Below are positions 11,073-50,899 of a stretch of DNA of 64,000 nt, piece by piece. The DNA lies in assembly GCA_016801845.1 (NCBI GenBank), contig CM028917.1, forward strand, positions 8,386,501 to 8,450,500, read 5' to 3'. Made by a program: the position numbers and the translations under genes. A model generated the notes under the pieces. It was not told where the DNA came from, did no database searches, and saw nothing but the letters and a program-made list of their open reading frames with translations. The DNA comes from Polydactylus sextarius (lineage: Eukaryota; Chordata; Actinopteri; Polynemidae). Within the stretch, counting starts at the first letter, position 1; every line of letters begins with the position of its first letter.

Positions 11073-12859
11073 GACTGCTGCAGTTAGAGCGTTTCCGGTT
11101 TTACTTCTTCGGCGGTATAATTTTATGTTGTCAAACACAGTGGTGCCACCTAAAGGAGAGACGGAGTCACTACAGGATACATTGACTCACCTTGTTTTTT
11201 TTTTTTTTTTTACTTTTATAGTTATTAATATTTAATCAGAATCAGTTAAGTTAGTTAATTACCTCAGAATTAACTAATGATACTAAACTTAAGTGTATTA
11301 TAATCTAAGCTATTTCTAAAAAAAAAAACTGTTTATTAAAACATTTCAGTGTGAACAAATTATACAAACTATATTTTTGAACCAACAGCCACTAAACTCA
11401 GATGATGCAGTTCCCACCAAAAACAGAACATTTTTGTAAGTTGTATGTCTTGCAGAGCATTGCATTATATATTTTCTTCTTTACTTCTGAAACTGCAATG
11501 CCTGATCTAAAAATAGGTTGTTACATCTACATGGCAACAGTCTACTTCTATAGACGAACAGAATGAGGAACAGAGTGCGTCTCACCTCTCGAAAGTAGAG
11601 CAGCACCACTGAAATAACAGACCAGAAGAGCTTCTCTTCAATGTTTTTTTTTTTCTTTTTTATTGATTGCAAAATGTGTATAATTTACAAAGATGATACA
11701 GACTCTTCAGTACATTAAATATGAAAAAAAAAGTTTTCAAAAGGCAGGTAGATAAGTCATTTTATCACAATACATACTGTCAATAAAAAATTGGCTCATC
11801 AATGCAACATCTGTCATTCGTTGTGGTGGTGGCACAAAAATGCCAGTATAATGATCAGGACAGACCAGAAGCTCGACAGTTTCTGCTTCTCAGCCGTGGG
11901 TTTTTAAAAATAAAGACATCTGTGATGTGGGACAATGTCCACTCAACATCACCGACATCACAGACAGCTGACCCCGAACATGCTTCTATACCATCAGATC
12001 GACTTTCATCTCAGTTTACCAGGAATTAGAAACTTCTGCTCTCTTGTCCTGTATCAATCCTGTTCCTTTTTTTTTTTTTTTTTTCTTTTCTTTTTTACTA
12101 GTATTCACAAGCACAAATATAACCAGGTAGAAAATAATTACACCAAATGATAAGCTCCCATTTCTAAAGAAACGTGTGCCATTTTTTTTTCACAGAGTAA
12201 ACATGACTTTAAACACTGTACAACAGAAAACTGAGATGACAGTAGCTCTTGCGTGTTTCGCTGACCGTGTTAACTCCCACCCACTCTCTCTCTCTCAGAC
12301 AGAAGACACAGTGGCAATGAGAAGTTTATCCGACAAAAAAAAGCTGATACAGCACAATTTATCTACAATACCTGATAAAAAAAAAAAAAAAAAAAAAAAA
12401 AAGAAAATGTCACTCAACAAATATTCCAGTTTTAAGACCAAATGCGCACTCATACATGCTTGTACTCACAAAAAAAAAGCTAAAACGTAAAAAAAAAAAA
12501 AAAAAAATGAAAAGTGCAGTTTTATATATCATGTGTGGCCCAGTGTAATGAAACCAGCTAATAGCTACTCTACGCTGCTCATTGGCAGAATGATTGAAAA
12601 CTAAGGCACTATCATGGTCCCCACACAGCCGCAACTGTACAAGTCCAACGGTCGTCTGCTCCTCATTGCGTATCTGTTTTTGATTCAGTCACCGCGGTGC
12701 AGACACTTCTGGGAAACAAAAAAAAAAAAAATGTTAAGAAAATTGTAAATTTGAACAAACACCTGCATCTGAAAACATCTCTCAGGGACAACGTCAGCGT
12801 CCTCACAGTCCACACCTCGTCTGTGTGTCTGCCAGCGCTTTAGTACCAGCAGCAGGTTC
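11073..12859. other. ndufa6 promoter and triobp 3' UTR
   Basis: The first few hundred bases upstream of ndufa6 hold its promoter. From about 11650 to 12859 the DNA is probably the 3' UTR of triobp (minus strand). Its many plus-strand A runs and T runs (12065-12085, 12378-12402, 12490-12507) become U- or A-rich stretches in the mRNA. No protein-coding sequence is convincing. Confidence 0.45.
11659..11664 (-). terminator. Candidate poly(A) signal of triobp
   Basis: The plus strand reads TTTATT, giving AATAAA on the minus strand about 1.2 kb after the triobp stop. It sits beside an A-rich stretch of the transcript. Confidence 0.4.
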
Positions 12860-28644
<15,785 letters not shown>

Positions 28645-30259
28645 GATGGGTCCGGAGGGGGAACCTGCCCGCTCATTGCATCAAACAAAGAAAACTGAGG
28701 AGCAGAAACAAGCAGTTAAACAGCAGAATCACAACAAAATAGACTGTAGAACAAACAGCGATTCAATGAAAGTGAATGGGAGATAGTTATAATGACTCAG
28801 CACTTGACATTGTTTCCCTTTAAGAAGTTTAGTTGAATAAGTTTAGTTGAATAAAATGGTCTAATACATGTTGTCAATAATATTTTTTGAAAAATCTCAG
28901 TGCATATTTCAGGTTACATAACGAATATTAAGACACATAATACCTTCGCTTTTGAATGTTTAAAAATGCTGTTGAGTCTGGTCCGACAGGTGTAAGCACA
29001 GAGCACTGGCTCAGGATGAACACAACAGAGGTTCTTTTATTTCATGGTTCATGCAAGATCTAAAGCGGAACTGTTAAGGTACGTGATAAGTTATCACACC
29101 AGAGGACAGTGAAACACAATCCAGTCAGAGCACTGTCAATGCTGAGCAGAGAGTAGCATTGCAACCAACCACAACATACATGCACAGTCATTTAACAAGC
29201 AGCAGTGGCCACAAAAACAGAGGAACAGGTGAGTGAGAAGTAGGACAGTGAAAATAGCAGACTTTTTTTTTTTGATGGCTTTGAGATGAAAATGGTAAGA
29301 GAATTGATGAACATTACCTGACAAGAGAAGCTCCCTCCGTCAGCTCAGTTCACAATGAGTCATTAAGAGTCCAAGTAGAAGCTGCCCACCAAACCCCCAT
29401 CAGACACATGGCTCCTCTTCCCCATGGTCTCTATCCTCCTGAGCTGCCAAACTCTCAAATCAATCCGATTGGCTGCTCTGACAATGAGTGAAACTGACGT
29501 ATCTGTGGCAGCCATGATGGCTCTCAGTTAGCACAGCACAGACCCCGTAGGACGTGCAGACTTAGAGCCAACATGGAGCCAGTGGCCTGCCCATTCTTCT
29601 ATTGAGCCGTTGTATTAAATATCATGGGCTTTAGAAAGCGAAATGAAATGCTAGTGACAGCTGGCACACGCTGTCTCAGGTTAACGTAAATAAATAAACA
29701 CAGGTGAGGTGGGGTGGGGGTTAATATACATTAAAACCAAGAGCTGTGTGGTTTAAGGTTCTTCATGTAAACAGTGAATAAGATGCTCTGGGTGCAGTGG
29801 TTGGTTCTCTTTAAGATCACACACAGGTAACACACAGTCATGAGGAAACACAGAGCTAAGGGTTGATTTCCTGATGTTCTAGAGAGGATGTTGACAACAG
29901 CGTCAGGTTTCCTATTAAACAATGGAGCACAGAGGGACAAAATTCCTTCCAGAGCACAGACAGTGTGTGACACATGGCTGCAACACGATTATTCCTAAGA
30001 TTACTCATTCATTCATTCAATCACAACTTTAGTTAATACAGTAGAGTTTATTTTATGAAATAATATTACAAAAATGGTTTTGCTTTGAAAAAATGTACAA
30101 ATTTGAGCACAGGATTTCAAGCAGCAGGTTCAACGCTCCAACGCGGTGGAGACAAAGTGTCCATATCAGCTTGTGTTAATTTTACCAACATTCTAACACA
30201 CATTTCCCGCCCCAACACGGGAGCGTAGATTTGCCACACAGTTCGGACTTCACACTCTT
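28645..30259. other. triobp 5' region and nol12 3' UTR
   Basis: A likely acceptor for the first triobp coding exon lies at about 28694 (minus). A possible 5' UTR exon ends at a GTAATG donor near 29318, in GTCAGGTAATG on the minus strand. From about 30047 rightwards the DNA is nol12 3' UTR. A direct duplication of GTTTAGTTGAATAA lies near 28828-28855. No other gene is seen. Confidence 0.4.
30047..30052 (-). terminator. Candidate poly(A) signal of nol12
   Basis: TTTATT on the plus strand gives AATAAA on the minus strand, 208 bases after the nol12 stop codon. Confidence 0.5.
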
Positions 30260-31836
30260 TCATTCCTTATGATGCTCCCTCTTTCCAGTCTGTCGACGTC
30301 TCTGCCTCTTGCTGGTCTTCCCTGCTCTCTTTTTATGCTCCGTGGCACCAGGTCTCCTGTCTGTCTGACGGCCTCGTCCTCCTCGGCCTTCCTGCTTCCT
30401 TTTCCTCTTCCGCTTGCTGGTGCAAGTGCTGAGCGACGCCGTCAGGGAGCGGATCCTGCAGCAGCGGGGGAGACAGAGACAGAGAGAGAGAAAAAAACAG
30501 AGGTAAAGTGAGTAACATTAAGAAACACCATTGACTGCATGAGCAAACGAGGAAGAGGAAAACTAGCCACGTTTTTTGTTGCCAACACATTGACCCCTGC
30601 ATGGTGAACAGCTTACTTTTTGTTCATGATAGGGTTTCCAGCTTTTCTTGGCATTGCAGTTGTTTTCTCCTTCTCTTCCTCCCCATTTTCTTCAGTCTGG
30701 TTTTCCTCATTAGCCTTGAAAGCAAAGAGTCTCAAAGTTAATGTCATTTTTCTTCTAAATCCATTTCGATTTGTTCATTTCACTTTGACCCTGTTGAAAG
30801 TTCACATAAACCTGATGAGATGAATCAAAGATTTGCTGTTTACCTCATTTGCTGCAACTCCAAGCAGGTGAGCCCCACTGAGGTCGAGGTCACTGATGGT
30901 TGTCACGGTTACGGTGTGGTTTGGGTGGTCGTACTGAACAGACTCTGTTGTACTGGTTATCGCATCTTCCAGATCATTGTCCATGTCCTCTGAGGAAAAA
31001 AAAAACAATCAGTGCAAAGTCTAGTACATCATTTATTGTTAAAACACACGAGTGTTTAACTCACCCAGAGCCTCTGTCCTCTCCTTCAGCATCTTCATGT
31101 ATTCTTTATGCCTCTAAAAGGAGAAGGGCAAACAACATTAGTTCATCTTTTCCACATGTGCTCACACAGTTCAGTCTGTGTCAATCTGATCCTTTTACTT
31201 TATACTCACCTCTTCTCTGACTCTTATTTGCTCTTCCTTAATTTTCTTTCGTAATTCTGCCACTGCTGCTTTTCTCCTTTCCACCTTTCGTTTATGGAAA
31301 CCAGTCAGGTATTCCCTGACAGAGGGAGGAAAAGAGGAAGGAATTTAGAAAACAATCCATCTTTTTTAATCTCTTCGGATTAACAGTCATACAGAACACA
31401 TATTTAAAGAAACAACTTGGTCAGAATTTTTGAATCTATATTTAATTTAAAAATAGTAAGACAATTGACAAAGTTAAACTTTAACTACACACTATAAAAT
31501 CTGCTTTGAAACATCTACACTCACTTGATTAATTGCTAATTCAGTAATAAACCACACACTCTAAACATTACAATCAACATATTAGCAGGTAATGTTCGGG
31601 AAAAAAGATAAATACTTGGTAGAAAGCTAATGCTAACTTGATATTGATACAAACCAGTTACGGCTAATGCTAATGTGCTAGCTAACAGCAGCAGTGTGCT
31701 AAAACGCTGTTACCAGGAGACAAACTTACTGTCTGTCTCTGTCGTCAAACGTTACGATGCATTTGTTTTCTCTTTTCTTCGACCCCGGTTTAAATTTCTT
31801 TTTGGAGGCATTGTTGTGCTTATTTATGTTTTTCAT
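30260..31836 (-). CDS. nol12: NOL12 (nucleolar protein 12, Nop25/Rrp17 family)
   Basis: NOL12 is a nucleolar RNA-binding protein needed for pre-rRNA processing (yeast homologue Rrp17). Six minus-strand exons, 31730-31836, 31210-31315, 31065-31113, 30844-30989, 30617-30714 and 30260-30455, give 233 aa (human 213). Residues about 26-90 carry the family core: IVTFDDRDRQ, EYLTGFHKRKVERRKAA, then RHKEYMKMLKERTEAL. Exon 4 encodes TESVQYDHPNHTVTVTTISD, almost identical to human, and DLDLSGAHLLG. The last exon is very basic (SKRKRKRKQEGRGGRGR and KRAGKTSKRQRRRQ), as expected for nucleolar targeting. Human NOL12 is also adjacent to TRIOBP in the same orientation, and only about 1.6 kb separates the two coding regions here. 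Confidence 0.96.
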
Positions 31837-33837
31837 GGTGTACACGTGAGTTCACTCTTCGTTACTTCCGCTTACGCTTTAAATGTGCACCAGTTAATTG
31901 TGTCCCACTAGAAACTCGTACGGGGCCGTCGGAAAGGTTCCGCTCACGTTAAATGTTTGGGTCAGTATTTTGCTCCTGTTGTTTCAGGTTAATTTTAAGA
32001 CTAGACAGTGACTGTAGTCGCATTACAGTTAATATATAAAATATTTAAACAGATGCTGCCTATTAAAAATTTATGTTACCTATTTTATTAATCCACATAT
32101 TGACTGAAACTGCACATCTGTTGATACTAAGATGTTTAATATCAACTTTCTTTGTATTTATGAGAATGTTCAAGTAGACGTCACAGTCTGAACTTCCACC
32201 AGTCAATATATAATATGACTACCCCAAGCTTCTTCACACTTTTATTTTGCATTTCCTTGTTTATTTATTACAATGTCGTGACCCTTCAGTCACCTTTGTG
32301 GTGATAAGATGTTTTCAGCCACAGACGGCCGCTCCCTCAAGTGGCAGGTACTCCTGCCTCCTGTATCCAGGCATGTCATCTGTCTGTGTGAACTGCTGGG
32401 AGTGTCTCGTTCAGACAGAGGTATCCAGTGTTCACTGTGCTACACATCAGAGTGTGTGAAAGAGGAAACCAAAAACCTTCACACAGCAGCCGTTATCAGA
32501 ATAACGCTGGCATTCACACCCGACCGACACCCACTTTCATATGACAGAGAAATGTGCTGTTTTCTCTCCTTTTTGTATTTGATTGGATTGAAAGAATAAG
32601 CCAACTACTATCATGTGTTGTTTTATTATAAAATAAACATCAAAATAAACACAGAAATTCAGACAATAAAACACATTAAGGGAAAGAGGCAAAAAAAAAA
32701 CAAACAAAAAAAAAACATAATTGTGATAGCAAAAACTCCAGCCCACCAATGACTGGTAGAGCGTTGCTTTCTTCCTTGCACGCTTTTACCAGTCAGGAAA
32801 GCTAAATCTAAACTCATAGAAGTATTTTCAGGACTCTTTTAGTTTGCTTTATTGACAGCTCGGGTTGACCTGGAAGACAGAGTTCTGGAAATTTCTAATA
32901 GAATAAGTTTGTGTTTGCTTGTATTTTACAAGCAACAAAATAGAAATTGCAGCATTTACCAAATATAGCAATCCCAAAATATCATGCTAATTGTTTAAAT
33001 GTCAAGTTTTTTTCTTCTTCAGTAAAATACACCTTCCTGTTATAGATTCTCTGACAGTTTCTGCCACTAGGCTGCTTTTACCAACATAAAAAAACAGATG
33101 AAAATAAAATTGCTCCCTTCCCACCCAACCCCCCAAAAAAACATTTATATTAATATAACATAACCATTAAATAAGGATAATCAGAGCACAGAAAATTGGA
33201 ATGACAGAATAAAAAGCAAAGTGGACAAAGATTTCACAAAGCTAAAACTCCTCCATCAATTCAAATATGATGAAACATAATTCTTTTGTTTTATATAACA
33301 TCAAGGCCATTTTGCTTGAGAGCTTTATATTATACGTGGACATCACTTCGAAGAAATTCCGTTTCTCACGTTAATCACTGAGTTCAGCTAGTCTTCACTT
33401 TATTTTCACAACACAAGGTGATACACCACCACCACCACAGAGTCCAAAGGCAGCTTCCACAGATGGACAACAGACGTGGATTAATCTGCCTGGACATTTA
33501 TTGGTAATTTGATACCAAGTGTGAAAATTTGTCCCTGCTGTAATCCATCGTGAACTCAAACAGACCACAGCTGCTGCTTTCCTCACTTTAACCTCGCAAG
33601 GTCACAGCAGGTTCAAGTTTGATAATCAAATGATTTCTGGTGGAGTATCAGCCAACTTTGCTCTCTTGGTCAGACGACCGTTACAAACTAAATTTGACCC
33701 GTTTCAGTACTTTCTTTGACGTGTGTCTTATCTCAAGCAGCACGTATGAACTTCCTGTTTCTACTTCTTCGTTTATCTGCCTATGTACAACCTATATACA
33801 ATCACACTGTGAATTTGTACACAATTAACTTAACATG

Positions 33838-34610
33838 AAGACTACTGGTCAAAAGTTGTAAGTGTTTTTTTTTTTTTGTATAACTTCCCCATCTTTTTAA
33901 AATGTAATTGAAGCAATTCACACCCACCAAATAACCTTAAATTGTGCAAAGGTTAACAGTAAGAGATAGATAAGTTGGCTTATCTTTAGATTTCCTGCAG
34001 CAACAGATATTAAAAGAAGCCTTTAAAGTTAAAGCAAACAATTACAACAGGAGGCATTTGTTGCTGTTATCTGTACAGACAGTGTGGGATGAAACTGTGT
34101 TACAACACCCTCTGATACAATATGAGTACTGTATTATACAGCAGGATGTGGTACAGCATATTGTCAAGCAAAAGAGGAAGCTTCCTACAGTCCAGGGTGT
34201 CTACAGGTTTGACCAAGTTAAATTTAAGAATTTTTAATATCATAACAAACAAAATTTAAGATCAAATCTGAAGATTTGAGGCTGATGGTAGCGAGCATAA
34301 CCTTAACTTAACTTATTTTAAGAAAATGTATTTAAGACTTTTTAAGGACCTGCGGCCACCCTGCAGTCACCCTACAGAAGAATAATAACCCAAAACATTA
34401 GAAGAACTGAACTAGATCTGATATGATGTTGACCAGCTGGTCAACATCTAGTGCAACACAACTGTCTGAACATCTGCATCAATGTGTCAAAAATGTCAGA
34501 ATACATTTGGCTCAACAAGAGGATTTCTTGACTTCAAACCTCAGAAACACTAAGACTTTAGAATCTAAAACTAATCTTAAACTAACCTACAACTTTTGAC
34601 CAGTAGTGTA
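33838..34610. mobile_element. Decayed Tc1/mariner-like element (non-autonomous)
   Basis: A perfect 19-bp inverted repeat bounds the region: ACTACTGGTCAAAAGTTGT at 33841-33859 and its complement at 34589-34607. The right end continues to TACACTACTGG when read inward, the usual outer end of fish Tc1-like elements with the TA target. The left end is degenerate (GAAG in place of TACA). The 730-base interior has no transposase reading frame. It lies downstream of srebf2, possibly in its 3' UTR. Confidence 0.7.
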
Positions 34611-35637
34611 CGTGATTTTTGCGTGAGCGTGTTTTCTCATCGCCCTGTGATTGACTCCTTCCCTCTGTTTTTTTTTTTTTTTTTGTAGATTTTCCACAAA
34701 TGCAATATGTTTTTCCCGGTGTCTCATTTGATAATAAGGAACGTGTGAGCAGTAGCTGTCTGTCATTCTTGCAACAGTAGCGCTGTGCTGTCGCATCTTA
34801 GAGCAACTCAGTGAAGTTTTATAAGAATGACGCTGCGTCAGATTGAAGCATCACTTCAAATGGTCACTTGATTCAAATTTTAAGAGAAGTGACGCGGTGC
34901 TTAAATATCCTATTTTGCTCCACAGTACAATGCTGGCATTGTTCAGTGTATGAGGTAGATAAGAATAGACACTACTCAGCATTGTACAGTTAAAAGCACG
35001 CTACTCTCTTTCTTACAGCACAACCATGCTTAACAGATATTGGCTGTCTACTCTTGAATACTCTAAAGCCCTTAACTGAAGCTAGCGAGTGTATTGAGAC
35101 ATTACAGAGTTATTGTAGCACTCGTGTTGCTGCGTGGCAAAAAATGATTGTACAGCTTGGCATTCTACTGCTAATCAATGCACTGCTGCATTGTCTTAAT
35201 TCAAATAGCTATGAAATAATGGTCCCTTTTCCCTCTGGGGCCTATATAACCTGATTTTTCCTTGTTGTTTCATGATATTTAAAATGCGGCAGTAAGCCAG
35301 CGTGGTGCCATTAATGACCAGAAGGGGGCATGATTGTGCTGCACAATTCAACCAAGCGTCAACAGTGAAGATGTACAGCTTTTTTTTTTAAATGTTACAG
35401 GGCTGAGAGTTGATGTCGTGGTGACAGTAAAAACCCATTTTGCGTGTGTGTTTGAAGACCAATCAATTTTCACAGCCCATGATCAGTTTGAGGGCATCGA
35501 CAGGTGACAATCATACAAGTAATTGTTGGTGAATGAGTAGTCTGGTTAACATCTTGTTATGTATGTTTTTTATGATTTTTTTTCATCGTATTGTAAGTTT
35601 TTCTAGTTCCTCCATTATGATGTTCTTGTAGTGTGTG

Positions 35638-35704
35638 CAAGTGTGTGTGTGTGTGTGTGTATGTGTGTGTATGTGTGTGTGTGTGTGTGTGCGTGTGTGT
35701 GTGT
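35638..35704. repeat. Interrupted (TG)n tract next to the srebf2 stop codon
   Basis: TG repeat with single-base interruptions. On the srebf2 strand it reads as (CA)n and starts three bases after the stop codon. Confidence 0.9.
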
Positions 35705-35706
35705 AT

Positions 35707-49256
<13,550 letters not shown>

Positions 49257-49700
49257 CCTGTCTGTCAGCACCTCGCCTCTCCGGCTGTCACCGGACGGTC
49301 CAGGCGGAAAAGAAACACGGTCCGCAGTTGGTCCCGAGGCGTCCGGTAACGCCTACAACACACTTATCTAGTCGCGAAGATTGTTATTTTCCGGTAAAAC
49401 CGCGACACAACACCGCAGCCTCAACAGAGGCAGACTTTAACGTCGATAGACTCATTCACACCAATTTCTGCTTAAGGCGACGCCATCTTGTTCTACGCTC
49501 ATTACGTCATTCACAAACAGACTCTGTGGCCCAAAGCGGGCGCTGATTGGTCGAAACCTAGCTGTTGTTGTCATGAGACCAGTCATCATCATCCAATGAC
49601 AAGGTCGTATTTACCGTGGTCTGATAGTACGTCAACAATCAGAAGCTTCTGTGTCATTTGAATAAACCGCGCCCCCTATCTTCATGAAAAGAAGCGTCCT
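49257..49700 (-). promoter_or_regulatory. srebf2 promoter and 5' UTR
   Basis: This sequence immediately upstream of the srebf2 start is CG-rich to about 49520. It contains a CRE-like TTACGTCA (49502-49509), an ATTGG inverted CCAAT box (49546-49550) and a CCAAT box (49593-49597). NF-Y sites are known to act with SREs in mammalian SREBF2; I did not find a clear SRE core by eye. Confidence 0.55.
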
Positions 49701-50899
49701 CACCAGACAAACGCTTCACCTCAGAAACACCGATGACTAAATAAACAAGGAAGCAAGATGAAGAATTAACGCACTTCAGACATGTTTATTTAAATTATAT
49801 GTATTTCCCTGCTGTTACTTAGTGTTACTGACAAATGTGAGAAATGATGACTGTTAACTTTAGAATAGGATATAAATCCTTTATTTGTCCCCAGGGGGAA
49901 ATTTGTGAAAAAAATAATTTAATTTAATTTAGTAAATATATAAAATACAACACAACCCAATAACAAAAGTTGATACTTTTAACTTATAAGATATCTAAAT
50001 CTGCTTAAAATATACATGAAAAGTTTCCTTCTGTCAAAATTAGACTAGTCATGCATACTCAAGTGTATGTATGTATATATTTTAATAAATAGATAAGAAA
50101 GTGTGAAAAAATGAAGTGCAAGCACTTTCATGTACAAATGTTGTGGTATCATTTTATAACCAACAACTCACAACAAACAACAAGAAATGAGGTCGAAATA
50201 CTCAGTCATGGGATAATACTGCCTTTATTGTTCATTCACTGCAACAAAGTTAAAACACTATTGTACTTGATTAAAATCAGTGGTAATACATCTGAAGAAC
50301 GCTTGTCTAATTCAGTTACTGCAAGATGTGAAACACTGAGCTACAACCATGCAGTGTCAACCTTTAGAAACACATCAGTTCTTTTGTTTGTTGTCAACAC
50401 TCATTTAACATTAACATATTAATCTCACCCAACAAACACTATGACAAGGTGCTTATGAGAAACATTTTACATTGAGAGCACTGTGTTTCTTTAGAGAGGC
50501 CAAAATGTAAAATATAAACCTCTGTAAAATACATATGAATTGTGATGGTCTACATTTTGTGTTTAAAGCATTTTTTGTTGTATTTTTATCTTTTGTTTTA
50601 TATAAAAAATGTTACAGTTTTGATCTGAACCAATAAGGTTGGAGATCAGTCACAACCTCACAACTGATTCAACTATAAATCTGTTTGGAAAACACATTTG
50701 GACCTTGCAATTTAATTTTCAGCTTAAAATCGGTGCTTTCTTGTTCATACATAAAATATTTTTGATCAGTTATATTCAAGTGGTGATAACATCACTCAAT
50801 GAGTGAAGCTCCTGTGAAGTGTAGGGCGTCATCGTGGGGCAGGAGAAAATATGACTATGATCTCATTGACCGGATTACAGCTCTAGTCTTAGTCTGTGT
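49701..50899. other. Region between the srebf2 promoter and the GIMAP-like gene
   Basis: AT-rich, presumably including the 3' UTR of the GIMAP-like gene from about 50224 rightwards. A fragment near 49868-49905 (TTTATTTGTCCCCAGGGGG) resembles the tail of a dispersed fish repeat. No coding exon is seen. Confidence 0.4.
50224..50229 (-). terminator. Candidate poly(A) signal of the GIMAP-like gene
   Basis: TTTATT on the plus strand gives AATAAA on the minus strand about 670 bases after the stop codon. Another AATAAA overlaps the stop region itself and seems too close. Confidence 0.35.

Larger units (their letters stand above)
31837..35706. other. srebf2 3' region and nol12 promoter
   Basis: The first few hundred bases upstream of nol12 hold its promoter. 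The remainder is downstream of the srebf2 stop and probably contains its long 3' UTR. Candidate minus-strand AATAAA signals lie at 33497-33502, 33399-33404 and 32622-32627. A decayed Tc1-like element occupies about 33838-34610. No coding exon is convincing; a plus-strand open frame at 32309 has no support beyond being open. Confidence 0.4.

Noticed and set aside
32309..32599. Plus-strand frame starting MFSATDGRSLKWQ
   Set aside because: A GT follows a plausible short exon, but no partner exon, promoter or homology is visible; probably chance.
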